Positions 10,862 through 23,100 are shown, counted from the stretch's first letter. The stretch: 64,000 nucleotides of DNA from Arachis hypogaea (GCF_003086295.3 NC_092048.1:92546626-92610625); one strand, 5' to 3'. The notes: generated by a model not told the origin, from the sequence alone. A program made the numbers and translations.

Positions 10862-11125
10862 TTTCACGCGTACATGTGACCCACGCGTACGCGTGTCCCC
10901 AAGATTTTTAACGTGCCAGGATCGCGCGAGCACTGTGCCATCGCGAGGTCCAGACAGTGAGTTGCGCGCATAGGGTGCGGAAACCGTGCGTCTAGCACAA
11001 TTTCTTCCCACGCGTAGGCGTCACCCTCTATTTTCCCCTTATCACGCCTATGCGTGCCAGATGTGCACGCGTCGCTTTCCGTTCTCCTAACCCACGCTCA
11101 CGCGTGACCCACGCTTACGCGTAGG
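10862..11125. repeat. ACGCGT-type palindrome cluster inside element C
   Basis: Short words such as CACGCGTACGCGTG and CCACGCTTACGCGTAGG recur at irregular spacing. The cluster precedes a pyrimidine-rich stretch (11145-11215) and the MULE. B has the equivalent internal cluster at 32205-32715. Confidence 0.55.
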
Positions 11126-11274
11126 CATCCCTTTTCACACACACTTCTTTTCTTCTCTTCTTTTCATTTCCTTTCTTCGTCTCTCTTCTCTTCTTTTCTC
11201 TCTATCTTTCAACCATCATCCATTACCATCTACCACTATCTCCATTAGTTTGTTAGTTTGTGACTTAATTAGTT

Positions 11275-11999
11275 GAGTAAACACTCAATCCGGTCCTTGT
11301 CCATTTTCACGAAGGACAAAGCGATCCCTATCCAAAAAAAAGGGACACTTTGACCCTCAACCTTTTTATTTTGGGATAATACGGTCCCTTTGTTAAAAAA
11401 TTCATTAAATAATAATAAAAATTAGTTTTGTGGGGGATTTTATTTGTATTTTGTGGGGGTTTCAAACCTCCACAAACTATTAATAACTTTGTTTTTAAAA
11501 AATTTCTTCATCAATGGTGGTTAAGTGAAGAAAAATCATTGATAAAAATGATGCCAAAAAAAATGTAATTATAGTACAATACCTTTTAAAGGAAAAAAAA
11601 TAACATCGAATAAGAAATAAAAGAAGAGAACTTTAATATTGATAATATTGGTATTGCTGATGATGACGGTAGAGGAGATAATAATGATGATAAAGTATGG
11701 TTACACAATAAAAATAATAGAGGTAGGAGTGATAATAATGAGGATGAAAAAGATAATGGTAGTAGTGGTAGTAATTGGTTATATTATTGAAAAGATTTTT
11801 GTGGGGTTTAAAACCCCCACAAAATACAAATAAAACCCCCCACAAAACTAATTTTTATTATTATTTAATGAATTTTTTAACAGAGAAACCGTATTGTCCC
11901 AAAATAAAAAGGTTGAGGGTCGAAGTGTCCCTTTTTTTTTGGACAAGGATCGCTTTGTCCTTCGTGAAAATGGACAAGGACCGGATTGGGTCTTTACTC
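11275..11999. mobile_element. Non-autonomous Mutator-like element (MULE) with about 200-bp terminal inverted repeats
   Basis: The left end GAGTAAACACTCAATCCGG and the right end, whose complement starts GAGTAAAGACCCAATCCGG, are inverted repeats that continue with few differences for about 200 bp (to about 11480 and from about 11795). The 9-bp sequence taattagtt flanks both ends (11266-11274 and 12000-12008). Long TIRs with a 9-bp duplication are characteristic of MULEs. The 300-bp centre is AT-rich and codes for nothing recognisable. It sits in the 3' interior of element C. Confidence 0.85.
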
Positions 12000-12008
12000 T
12001 AATTAGTT

Positions 12009-12961
12009 AGTTAGTTAGTTAGTTAGTTTCATTTTCTGTTTTAGTAGATAAGTGTTGGATTATTGATTTGATCTACTGTTTGCCTGTTTCTTGATGCTGA
12101 AATGATTCATTGTTAGATTATTTATTGAGGTTATACTTTGTTACTTGGTATTGAATTTTGATTGCTGGATATTTGTGTATACCAAGTACTTGTGACATTG
12201 CCTTTATGAATATTGTTGTATTTCTAAATTGCATGTCGTAGCTAGCCACCATGTAGTTTGAATTTACTATCTATTGTTAGGCAATTGTATGTAGTCGACG
12301 CATTTTTTGTTAGGTGATACTTGTTTATGATTAATCTGTATTTACATCACCTAGTTCATGCATTGAGATTTTAGAATTGTGAAATTGGATCGTAAGCTTA
12401 CCTAGTGACGTATTTTTGAGCTTTTCAAGCTTTATGGACTATGCTTGCTATGTGATGGATTTTCACCTCTATTTCTCTATTTCCCTAAATTGCATAGCAT
12501 CCATGTCTTCCACTTTCTATGTCACTTAGGTGATGCGACCTAAACCTTAAAGTGTTTCATTGATTGATGTGTGAATTTTATATTTCACTTGGTTCATTAA
12601 ATTTTCGTGTGCATCAATCAATGTCCATTCGTTATCCAATTCACAATTATTTCATTATTGCTTGAATGCTTTTATGCTTCTTTTCTACTTGTTTATTTAC
12701 CTTAACCTAAAAGTTTTTTTAAAGTATCTCAAGCACACTAGAATGAGTGAAGTGCAAGCTTCCTTTGTATAATTGTAACATAGCTTTCTATGCTAGTGTG
12801 TGTTCTAAACCGCATGCAACTTAGAACTCACACATTATTTTCCTTAATGTCATAAGCTAATTCACTCACTTCATTTAGTGATTCTTACCTCATTCCAACA
12901 ATCTATGCTTCTTTGCTTTTTTTATTTACTCGTCTTACTATCCTGTTTTCTATCTTACAAG
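12009..12961 (+). other. Element C internal non-coding region
   Basis: Begins with a (TTAG)n stretch (12003-12028), then AT-rich sequence without a supported gene. It is equivalent to 32720-33440 of element B. It ends in a T-rich stretch closing with ACAAG before the small ORF2. Confidence 0.45.
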
Positions 12962-13018
12962 ATGATTTTCCATAGGCAAAAACGGAAGCAGAAGAAAGAA
13001 CACGCAGCAGACGGTTGA
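12962..13018 (+). CDS. Small basic ORF2 (C copy, shortened)
   Basis: ATG then 17 codons, very Lys/Arg/Gln-rich (RQKRKQKKEH), then TGA. Its position just before the internal hairpin-PPT equals that of ORF2 in B and E, although the sequences have drifted. It may be only a relic. Confidence 0.2.
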   Translation: MIFHRQKRKQKKEHAADG

Positions 13019-13076
13019 TCCACCAGTTGAAGGTGGCAATCCGTGTAGTCACCGTACCCCCTTGCTCATCTTTGAA

Positions 13077-13114
13077 TGTACCGAGGATGGTGCAAACTTT
13101 TAAGTGTGGGGAGG
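13077..13114 (+). promoter_or_regulatory. Internal hairpin-PPT module (C)
   Basis: TGTACCG, loop AGGA, TGGTGCA (13077-13094): two pairs are G-U in RNA, so pairing is retained despite changes relative to E. The purine tract TAAGTGTGGGGAGG follows (13101-13114). The terminal copy is about 1.55 kb downstream. Confidence 0.55.
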
Positions 13115-14439
13115 TCGTCCAACCGATCGGCCGATTTTTGGGTAACAAATTTCTAATCCCAACACTTACACATTTTAGTTTCTTTTATTATTAGGTCTTT
13201 TAGAACTCTTAGTTGCATTTTCTTAGTTTGCATATATATATATATAATAAGCTTAGTCAAAATACTGAAATTTTTCAAGAAATTTATCTATAGGACATTC
13301 GAATTGATTTGAGTAAAAATTTTTCATTGAACTTGATTGAACTATATATTGTGGAACATGTTTTTGAGCTAAGAATACACAACCTTGTGAGTTTTGAGTC
13401 TAAATGTGTGGTTGCATCATATAACCATTATTTTTATTCTTGTGTGTATTATTCTCTTTCTATGATTGTAATATTTGATTTGTTTGATTCTTTATGTCCA
13501 TTATTTTGTGTATGAATGCATTTATATGATTGAGGCCATCACTTCATTTAGCTCACTTACCCAAATAGCCTTACCTTTTATCTACCATTGTTAGCCAACT
13601 TTGAGCCTATGTTAATCCTCTTTTGTTCTTTAATTTAGCATATCACTACCCCTAAGTGAAAAACAATAAATGTCCTTCATTTGTATTTTTGATTGTTTTA
13701 GACTAGTGAAAGTGTGTATCATTCAAGTGTGGGGAAATTTGAGAACATTGGATGAGATAAAAGTGTATTTTGAGTTTTCATTGAAGATCTTGGGAATTGG
13801 GTACATACTCATGCATTAAATGTTTAAACCATATGTATTGACACTCTTGTATATATTTTAGTTTGAAAAAAATGAAATAAAAATGAGAAAAAGAAAAGAA
13901 AAATAAAAATAAAAAAATAGAAAAAGAAAGCAACAAAAAAGGGGACAAAATGCCCCAAAGTAAAGTAATAATATCAATGCATATGGAGTGTGAATTGAAG
14001 CGAATGCATGAGTGTGTGAAAAAGTGAAGAATGGGTAGTTAGGTTTGCATTTGAATTTTATAGGTTGTTATATGTGTTAGGTGAGAGCTTAAGTTAATCA
14101 AAAATTCAAATTTCAAGCTCTCTTGGCCATATATATATCCTTACCTTGACCCTAACCTCATTACAACCTATGGATAAGTCCTCATGATAAATGTATGCAT
14201 GCATTGAATAATTTTTTATTGTTAGATAAAAAACAAATCTTAGAAAGCATTATTAAAGGAGAATTGAGTGAATCAACCCTATACACTTGAGCGACTAAAG
14301 CGGATACACATCCAGTGAGGGTTCGATTGCTCAATTCTATGTTTCCACCGGTTATTATTTCTTATCTTGCAAGTTGTAAATTCTTTTCAATAACTCTAAT
14401 CAATTGTGGATTTGATTTGATTGTAATTGCTTTAGCCCT

Positions 14440-14525
<86 letters not shown>

Positions 14526-14641
14526 AAATTGATTTATTTTGACTAAGTAGTTACATGCCTTTAGATAGATTGCATATAGATAGTTGCATTAAGACATTTT
14601 GCATTGAATAAGTAATACCCCTTTCTTGTCTTTCTTGAGTT
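13115..14641 (+). other. Element C 3' internal region with (TA)n
   Basis: AT-rich non-coding sequence that aligns in order with 3167-4653 of E, including the GGGGACAAAATGCCCCAAA block (13940-13958). It contains the long (TA)n microsatellite at 14444-14522. No gene is supported. Confidence 0.5.
14444..14522. repeat. (TA)n microsatellite
   Basis: About 39 uninterrupted TA units; translation gives only alternating Tyr-Ile. The equivalent position in E has no such tract, so it expanded after insertion or in the C lineage. Confidence 0.95.
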
Positions 14642-14679
14642 TAGCATGAGGACATGCTATTGTTTAAGTGTGGGGAAAT
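14642..14679 (+). promoter_or_regulatory. Terminal hairpin and polypurine tract (C)
   Basis: TAGCATG, loop AGGA, CATGCTA (perfect 7-bp arms) is followed by GTTTAAGTGTGGGGAAA, directly before the LTR start at 14680. Confidence 0.8.
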
Positions 14680-16063
14680 TGATAAACTACAATTTTATGG
14701 TTTATCTTGTATTGAATTTGGTAGATTTTATCAACTTTTCTCACATTTATTCAATAAAATAGCATAGTTTTATAAATTCTCCCTAAATTATGCTTAAGAG
14801 TAAAAACATACTTTTTAGGCCCTAAAATAGATAAATTTAATTCACTTTAATTCCATTCGATATCTTGATATGTTTGTTTAGTGATTTCAGGTTTAGAAGG
14901 CAAAGATTGGATTGAAGGAATGAAGAAAAAGCATCTAAAAGTGGAGAATTTATGAAGAAATGAAGTTTTGGAAATCTGCCATGCGAGGCGTACGCGTGAC
15001 CCACGCGTTCGCATGACCAGAATTCATCAAGTGACGCGTATGCGTGACAAGAAGCACGTGACCTCATTAAAGACAACACGTTGGGGGAGATTTTTGGGGC
15101 TGCAGAAGCCCAATCCAACTCATTTCTGAAGCTATTTGAGGCCAAATTCAAGAGGAAACAAAGGGAGAGCAATTAGGAGTAGAATAGTAACATGCTTTAG
15201 GTTATATTCTAGAGAGAGAAGCTCTCTCTTCTCTCTAGAATTAGGGTAGATTTCCCTAAGATTTAGATTTAATTCTTGTTTTTATTTACATTTCCTTGCA
15301 ATTTATTGTTCTTGCACCTTTGTTCTTTAATTTTACTTGTTATTTCCTTCACTTTATTGCATTTATTTTTATGACTCTTGTAGTTTTCAATTTCCTTTAA
15401 TGCAATTGATATTTTATGTTTCTTATTGTTTAATTGAATTGTTATTCTTACTTTTCTTACATTGGGTAGTTGTAGAATTTACATTTCTTACTAATTTACC
15501 ATGCTTTCCTTTTATGCCTTCCAAGTGTTTGATATAATACTTGGTTGAATTTTAGAATAGATTTTGGTACTCTTGCCTTGTGATTGAGGACTTAGATCCC
15601 TTGAGATTATTGATGCCCAATTCCATTGGTGATTTAGGGTTGTTAGTTGGTTCTAGGACCAATTATATCCACTTGACTTTCCTTCAATTGTTAGAGGATA
15701 ACTAAGTGGAATTAATCCTTTGTAATCACCATGTTATGGTCAATGGTCCAAGATAGGAAACCTTGACTTTTGATCCTTACCATGAGTATCCTTTTAACAT
15801 TTATATTTCTTTAATTGTTGGTTTTATTTTCTTATCTATCAAACCCAAAAACCCCAATATATACCCCATAACCAATAATATGCACACTTCTCTGTAATTC
15901 CTTGAAAGACGACCCGAGGTTTAAATACTCTTGGTTTTTATTGGGTTTGACTTAAGTGACAAATAAATTAAACTTTGATTGAGGATAATTTGTCGGTTTG
16001 GAACTATACTTGCAACGAAATTATTTTTGTGAAAATTTCTAGACTGGCATTTATCCTACATCA
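14680..16063 (+). repeat. 3' LTR of element C
   Basis: TGATAAACT at 14680 to CA near 16063; the end could also be at 16060. About 1384 bp, with an ACGCGT-type cluster (about 14983-15053), the AGAGAGAAGC-TCTCTCTTC inverted motif (15212-15236) and the 3' segment shared with the B, D and E LTRs. Confidence 0.8.
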
Positions 16064-16347
16064 ACCTCATACATCACTATGAATCAAGTGGAAAGGTTTA
16101 GATGCATGATAAGGTTGAGAGTAATAAGAAACTCTATGACTCTTTGAACGAATACAACTTTCACATTTAAGTAAAAAGAATCAATATTCTTAAACAAACT
16201 TGGAAACAAATGTTTGAGATATGAAAAACTAGGGTGTCCTAGTCTATTGTGCCAAAGTATTATTTGGTCCTTTATATGCATAGAACTTATACCACTAAAT
16301 CCTTGATCTACTTTATCCTCCAAAATATCCTCAAAATGATAGAGCCC
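16064..16347 (-). pseudogene. Ty1/copia GAG-pre-integrase fragment
   Basis: The minus strand reads from the A junction into YHFEDILEDKVDQG and then LWHNRLGHPS, the His-containing pre-integrase/zinc-binding signature of copia polyproteins. It ends with HLIHSDV, the start of the integrase core, where stops appear and element C is inserted. agccc at 16343-16347 is the target duplication of element A. Confidence 0.8.
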
Positions 16348-17887
16348 TGGTGCACGAATTGTGAATCACACTTTTCCCAACTCGTACCACTAACCAGCAA
16401 GTGCACTGGGTCGTCCAAGTAATACCTTACATGAGTAAGGGTCGAATCCCACGGAGATTGTTGGTTTGAAGCAATCTATGGTTATCTTGTAAATCTTAGT
16501 CAGGAAGTCAAATATGTTTATCAGTTGAATTGCGAATAACCAAGAGAGCATAAATTAAAGGTTACTTGTTATGCAGTAATGGAGAATATGTTGGAGTTTT
16601 GGAGATGCTTTGTCTTCTGAATCTCTGCTTTCCTCTGTCTTCTAATTCACGCACGCACGTCCTCCTATGGCAAGCTGTATGTAGGGGGTCACCGTCGTCA
16701 ATGGCTACATCCCATCCTCTCAGTGAAGAATATGCTCACATGCTCTGTCACAGCACGGCTAATCATCTGTCGGTTCTCGATCATACTGGAATAGGATTCT
16801 TCATCCTTTTGCGTCTGTCACTAACGCCCAGCACTTGCGAGTTTGAAGCTCGTCACAGTCATTCGATCATTAAATCCTACTCGGAATACCACAGACAAGG
16901 TTTAGACTTTCCGGATTCTCATGAATGCCGCCATCAGTTCTAGCTTATACCACGGAGATTCTGATTAAGGAATCTAAGAGACACTCATTCAGTCGGATAT
17001 AGAACAGAGGTGGTTGTCAGGCACACGTTCATGGTTTGAGGAAGGTGATGAATGTCACGGATCATCACCTTCATCACAGTTAAGCGTGAATGAACATCTT
17101 AGATAGGAACAAGCGTGTTTGAATGGAAAACAGAAATACTTGCATTAGTTCATCGAGACACAGCAGAGCTCCTCACCCCCAACAATGGAGTTTAGAGACT
17201 CATGCCGTCAAAGAGTACAAATTTCAGATCTAAAATGTCATGAGATCCAAAGTAAGTCTCTAAAAGTTGTTTAAATACTAAACTAGTAGCCTGGGTTTAC
17301 AAAAAATGAGTAAACTATGATAGATGATGCAGAGATCCACTTCTGGGGCCCACTTGGTGTGTGCTGGGACTGAGATTTAAGCAATTCACGTGCAGAGGCC
17401 ATTTGTGGAGTTGAACGCCAGTTTTTGTGCCAATTTGGGCGTTCAACTCCAGCTTTTGATCCTTTTCTGGCGCTGGACGCCAGAATTGGGCAGAGAACTG
17501 GCGTTGAACGCCAGTTTACATCGTCTATCCTTGTGCAAAGTATAGACTATTATATATTTCTGGAAAGCCCTGGATGTCTACTTTCCAACGCAATTGGAAG
17601 CATGCCATTTCGAGTACTGTAGCTCCAGAAAATCCAATTTAAGTGCAGGGAGGTCAGAATCCAACAGCATCAGTAGTCCTTTTTCAGCCTGAATCAGATT
17701 TTTGCTCAGCTCCTTCAATTTCAGCCAGAAAAATACCTGAAATTACAGAAAAACACACTACTCATAGTAAAGTCTAGAAATATGAATTTTTCCTAAAAAC
17801 TAATGAAAATAGACTAAAAACTAACTAGAACATACCCAAAACTATATGAAATTAACCCCAAAAAGCGTATAAAATATCCGCTCATCA
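16348..17887 (-). repeat. 3' LTR of element A
   Basis: Starts TGGTGCACG and ends CTCATCA on the plus strand. It contains a CTGGCGTTGAACGCCAG-type palindrome cluster (17405-17520), a TATTTAAA stretch on the minus strand (about 17268-17275) as the best TATA-box candidate, and a hairpin CCTTAC-ATGA-GTAAGG (16425-16440) in the U5-like end. A 125-codon plus-strand ORF (16566-16943) is antisense to the element and is not counted as a gene. Confidence 0.92.
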
Positions 17888-17925
17888 CAACACCAAACTT
17901 AAACTGTTGCTTGTCCTCAAGCAAC
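17888..17925 (-). promoter_or_regulatory. Terminal hairpin and polypurine tract (A)
   Basis: On the minus strand GTTGCTTG, loop AGGA, CAAGCAAC (perfect 8-bp arms, 17906-17925) is followed by AGTTTAAGTTTGGTGTTG, adjoining the LTR start TGATGAGCGG. It has the same plan as in B, C and E with a different purine sequence. Confidence 0.75.
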
Positions 17926-19288
17926 TAGACAAATAAAATAGAAGACTAATAGGTTGAGAAGCAATAATATCTCAGAGTTTTTGAGTGAAGTTCAGATTCT
18001 AATTAGATGAGCGGGACTAGTAGCTTTTTGCTTCTGAACAGTTTTGGCATCTCACTTTATCCATTGAAGCTCAGAGTGATTGGCATCTATAGGAACTTAG
18101 AATTCAGATAGTGTTATTAATTCTCCTATTCCAGTGTGATGATTCTTGAACACATATTTTTTATGAGTCTTGGCCGTGGCCCTAAGCACTTTGTTTTCCA
18201 GTATTACCACCGGATACATAAATGCCACAGACACATAATTGGGTGAACCTTTTAGATTGTGACTCAGCTTTGCTAAAGTCCCCAATTAGAGGTGTCCAGA
18301 GTTATTAAGCACACTCTTCTTTTTGCTTTGGACCTTGACTTTAACCGCTCAGTCTCAAGTTTTCACTTGACACCTTCACGCCACAAGCACATGGTTAGGG
18401 ACAGCTTGGTTTAGCCGCTTAGACCAGGATTTTATTCCTTTAGGCCCTCCTATCCACTGATGCTCAAAGCCTTGGGATCCTTTTTATTTGCCCTTGCCTT
18501 TTGGTTTTAAGGGTTATTGACTTTTTGCTCTTGCCTCTTGGTTTTAAGAGCTTTTGGCTTTTTCTGCTTGCTTTTTCTTTTTCTTTCTATTTTTTTCGCC
18601 TATTTTATATAAATTTTTTTCTGCAAGCTTTGTTCTTTGCTGCTTTTTCTTGCTTCAAGAATCATTTTTATGATTTTTTCAGATTATCAATAACATGTCT
18701 CATGTTCATCATTCTTTCAAGAGCCAACATATTTAACAGTCTTAAACAACAAATTCAAAAGACATATGCACTGTTCAAGCATTCATTCAGAAGACAGAAA
18801 GCATTGCCACCACATGTTACTAATTAGAATTTTTCTTATTAAAAACTCGAAATTTTATTGCCTCTTATTCAAAAGATCTACTATTTTATTCATGTTTGCT
18901 GATGATAAGAAAAATAGACTATAACTTAATTGGGGATAAAATCAAAATAGACACTAATTACTACTAATGATCATGTAATGAAGACACAAACATAGATAAG
19001 CACTTATCATAGAGAAAACGAAAAACAGAGAAAGTAAGAACAAGGAACGAGTCCACCTTAGTGATGATGGCATTTCCTTCTTGAGGAACCAATGATGTTC
19101 TTGAGCTCTTTTATGTCTCTTCCTTGCCTTTGTGGCTTGATTCCTAGTGATTTTTGGTATTTCTATCCTCAGTTGCTTCCAATAATTATGTGGAGGGAAG
19201 TGCATCCCCTGAGGTATCTCAGGGATCTCTTGATTTGCAGCCACATGTTCTACCACTGAACTATAGATCCTTCACATAATTGTTTTAC

Positions 19289-19324
19289 CACACCAAACTT
19301 AGAATGTTGCTCGCCCTCGAGCAA
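19289..19324 (-). promoter_or_regulatory. Internal hairpin-PPT module (A)
   Basis: On the minus strand TTGCTCG, loop AGGG, CGAGCAA (perfect 7-bp arms, 19307-19324) precedes CATTCTAAGTTTGGTGTGG. The flanking layout copies the terminal module at 17888-17925, about 1.4 kb away, but the arm sequence differs. Confidence 0.55.
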
Positions 19325-19490
19325 AAGAAGAAGATGTGGAAAAAAAACTAGGATTATGAGGAGGGAAGGTGGGGATCCTGTGGGGTCCACAGATCTTGAA
19401 ATGATCCTGTGAGGTCCACAGATCTTGAGGTGTCAAGGCATTTACATCCCTGCACCAATTTAGGCATGCAAAATGCCCTTGCACACAACT

Positions 19491-19663
19491 CTGGGCGTTC
19501 AGCGCCAGGTTGGTGCCCATTTTGGGCGTTCAATGCCCATTTACTAGCCATTTCTGGCGTTGAACGCCAGAACCATGCTTGTTCTGGGCATTCAGCGCCA
19601 GGATGTTGCCCATTTTGGGCGTTCAGCGCCAGAACCATGCTCTGTTCTGGCGTTGAACGCCAG
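19491..19663. repeat. GGCGTTGAACGCC palindrome array, 3' interior of A
   Basis: Six to seven copies of CTGGCGTTGAACGCCAG or shorter variants (GGGCGTTCAGCGCCAG, GGGCGTTCAATGCCC) with spacers such as GTTGCCCATTTTGGG, at 30-50-base intervals. Each copy is nearly self-complementary. Confidence 0.8.
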
Positions 19664-19854
19664 ACAGGTGCTTCCTCCAGGGTGTGATTTTTCTTCTGCT
19701 GTTTTTGCTTCCGTTTTCAATTTTTAATATTTATTTTGTGACTCCACATGATCATGAACCTAATAAAACATGAAAAACCATGAAAATAAATAAAAATTGG
19801 GTTGCCTCCCAACAAGTGCTTCTTTAATGTCCTTAGCTGGACCTTGCTGAGCTT

Positions 19855-20120
19855 TTAATCTAGCTTCAACCTTGAGCACTCTTGCTCAACATTGTCTTCA
19901 AGATAGTGCTTGATTCTCTGTCCATTAACAATGAACTTCTTGTCAGAGTCAATATCTTGAAGCTCTACATAACCATAGGGTGATACGCTTGTAATCACGT
20001 ATGGTCCCCTCCACCGGGATTTCAATTTCCCGGGGAATAGCCTGAGTCTAGAGTTGAACAATAGAACCTTCTGTCCTGGTTCAAAGATTCTAGATGACAG
20101 CTTTCTGTCATGCCACTTTT
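19855..20120 (-). pseudogene. Integrase C-terminal end of element A (frameshifted)
   Basis: The frame reads KWHDRK, then FEPGQKVLLFNSRL, LFPGKLKSRWRGPY and GYVELQD, the C-terminal GPY/F-type part of gypsy integrases that binds DNA, and ends with TAG at 19855-19857. It is one base out of register with the upstream frame: an indel in the A run near 20117-20124 also creates a TAA at 20121-20123. Confidence 0.8.
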
Positions 20121-23100
20121 TTATTTCTCTTTATAAAGCTTGGCATTTTCGAAAGCTGTGAATCTGAACTCCTCTAGCTCATTTAGCTGGAGCAATCTTT
20201 TTTCTCCTGCTAATTTGGCATCAAAGTTTAGGAATCTGGTTGCCCAGTAGGCCTTATGTTCCAGTTCCACGGGCAGGTGACATGCCTTACCATACACCAG
20301 TTGGTATGGAGAGGTCCCTATAGGGGTCTTGAATGCTGTTCTGTAAGCCCACAGAGCATCATCCAAGCTCCGTGCCCAATCCTTTCGACGGGTATTTACT
20401 GTCCGTTCTAGGATTCTCTTTAATTCTCTGTTAGAGACTCCAGCTTGCCCATTAGTTTGTGGATGATATGGAGTAGCCACCTTGTGGCGAATTCCATACC
20501 GAACCATGGCAGAGTAAAGCTGTTTATTGCAGAAGTGAGTGCCCCCATCACTGATTAGTACTCTAGGGACACCAAATCTGCTAAAGATATATTTCTGGAG
20601 GAACTTCAACACTGTCTTAGTATCATTGGTGGGTGTGGCAATGGCCTCAACCCATTTTGATACATAATCAACTGCCACCAGAATATAAGTGTTTGAGTAT
20701 GATGGTGGGAAAGGTCCCATGAAGTCAATTCCCCATACGTCAAACAACTCAATCTCCAAGATTCCTTGTTGAGGCATGGCGTAACCATGAGGCAGATTGC
20801 CAGCTCTTTGGCAACTGTCACAGTTACGTACAAACTCTCGGGAATCTTTATAGAGTGTGGGCCAATAGAAACCACATTGGAGGACCTTGGTGGCTGTTCG
20901 CTCACCTCCGAAATGGCCTCCATATTGTGATCCATGGCAATGCCATAGGATCCTCTGTGCTTCTTCTCTAAGTACACACCTACGGATTATTCCGTCTGCA
21001 CATCTCTTAAAGAGATAGGGTTCATCCCACAAGTAGTACTTTGCATCAGTAATTAATTTCTTCTTTTGTATCCTGTTGTACTCCTTGGGTATGAACCTTG
21101 CAGCTTTATAGTTTGCAATATCGGCAAACCATGGTGTTTCCTGAATGGCAAATAAATGCTCATCCGGAAAAGTCTCAGAGATCTCAAGAGAGGGGAGGGG
21201 CGTCCCTTCTACTAGCTCTATCCGGGACAGATGATCAGCCACTTGGTTCTCTGTCCCTTTTCTGTCTCTTATTTCTATATCAAACTCTTGCAGAAGCAAC
21301 ACCCATCTGATGAGCCTGGGTTTTGAATCCTGCTTTGTGAGTAGATATTTAAGAGCAGCATGATCAGTATACACAATCACTTTTGATCCTACTAAGTATG
21401 ATCTGAACTTGTCAATGGCGTAAACCACTGCAAGTAATTCTTTTTCTGTGGTTGTGTAATTTTTCTGAGCATCATTTAAAACGCGACTAGCATAATAAAT
21501 GACATGCAGAAGCTTGTCATGCCTCTGTCCCAATACTGCACCAATGGCGTGATCACTGGCATCACACATTAGCTCAAATGGTAACGTCCAGTCTGGTGCA
21601 GAAATGACTGGTGCTGTGACCAGCTTAGCTTTCAGCGTTTCAAACGCCTGCAGGCACTCTGTGTCAAACACAAATGGCGTGTCAGCAGCTAGCAGATTGC
21701 TTAGAGGTTTTGCGATTTTTGAAAAATCCTTTATAAACCTTCTATAGAATCCTGCATGCCCCAGAAAGCTTCTAATTGCCTTAACATTGGCAGGTGGTGG
21801 TAATTTTTTAATTACCTCTATTTTTGCTTGATCCACCTCTATTCCCTTGTTTGAGATTTTATGCCCAAGGACAATCCCTTCAGTCACCATGAAGTGACAT
21901 TTTTCCCAGTTTAAAACTAGGTTAGTCTCTTGGCATCTTTTCAGAACAAGTTTCAGGTGATCAAGACAGGAGCTGAATGAGTCTCCATATATTGAGAAGT
22001 CATCCATGAAGACTTCCAGAAATTTTTCCACCATATCAGAGAAAATAGAGAGCATGCATCTCTGGAAGGTTGCAGGCGCATTACACAGCCCAAATGGCAT
22101 CCTTCTATAAGCAAACACTCTAGATGGACATGTGAATGCTGTTTTCTCTTGATCCTAGGGATCTACTGCAATCTGGTTATAGCCTGAGTAGCCGTCCAAA
22201 AAGCAGTAATACTCATGACCTGCCAGTCTTTCTAGCATCTGGTCTATGAATGGTAAAGGAAAATGATCCTTTCTGGTGGCTGTATTGAGTCTTCTGTAGT
22301 CAATACACATGCGCCATCCTGTAACTGTTCTTGTAAGAACCAGTTCATTCTTTTCATTATGAATCACTGTCATGCCTCCCTTTTTTGGGACGACTTGGAC
22401 AGGGCTCACCCAGGGGCTATCAGAAATAGGATAAATAATCCCAGCCTCTAGTAATTTGGTGACCTCTTTCTGCACCACTTCCTTCATGGCTGGATTTAGC
22501 CGCCTCTGTGGTTGAACCACTGGCTTGGCATTATCCTCCAATAGGATTTTGTGCATGCATCTAGTTGGGCTTATGCCCTTAAGGTCACCTATGGACCACC
22601 CAAGAGCTGTCTTGTGTGTCCTTAGCACTTGAATAAGTGCTTCCTCTTCCTGTGAATTTAAAGCAGAGCTTATGATCACTGGAAAAGTATCACCTTCTCC
22701 TAGAAATGCATATTTCAAGGATGGTGGTAATGGCTTGAGCTCGGGTTTAGGAGGTTTTTCCTCTTTCAGAAGAAATTTCAGAGGCTCTTTCATGTCCTCT
22801 GAATCCTCCAAATCAGGCTGAACATCTTTAAAGATGTCTTCCAACTCTGATTCGAGACTCTCAGCCATGTTGATCTCTTCTACCAAGGAGTCAATAAGAT
22901 CAACTTTCATGCAGTCTGTTGATGTGTCTGGATGCTGCATGGCTTTGACAGCGTTCAACTTGAACTCATCATCATTGACTCTCAGGGTTATTTCCCCCTG
23001 TTGGACGTCAATAAGGGATCGTCCAGTTGCTAGGAAGGGTCTTCCTAGAATGAGAGTAGCACTCTTGTGCTCCTCCATTTCCAGCACAACAAAGTCAGTG

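Larger units (their letters stand above)
8409..16063 (+). mobile_element. Element C: deleted non-autonomous LTR retrotransposon
   Basis: A plus-strand relative of B and E, inserted in the copia element. Order: 5' LTR remnant 8409-8996, ORF1, hairpin box, GC palindrome cluster, MULE insertion, small ORF2, internal hairpin-PPT, terminal hairpin-PPT, 3' LTR. PBS, leader and both ends of the 5' LTR are missing, so it cannot be reverse-transcribed as it stands. No gag or pol is present. Confidence 0.8.
17926..19854 (-). other. Element A region between integrase and 3' LTR, no env found
   Basis: Athila-type elements often carry an env-like ORF here. In this 1.9 kb the longest minus-strand frames are about 60-100 codons and none shows a signal peptide or a recognisable domain. 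The region holds the internal hairpin-PPT (19289-19324), a GC palindrome cluster (19491-19663) and T-rich sequence (18500-18700). The part nearest the LTR shows short blocks similar to 63193-64000 of element H. Confidence 0.55.

Noticed and set aside
14315..14542. 75-codon ORF ending in repeated Tyr-Ile
   Set aside because: Translation of the (TA)n microsatellite.
16566..16943. 125-codon plus-strand ORF, repeated at 25844-26221
   Set aside because: It lies antisense inside the two LTRs of element A and is open in both only because the LTRs are nearly identical. It shows no known domain and has no start context.
18501..18827. Phe/Leu-rich 108-codon ORF resembling a membrane protein
   Set aside because: Plus-strand translation of a T-rich stretch antisense to element A; hydrophobicity follows from poly-T.
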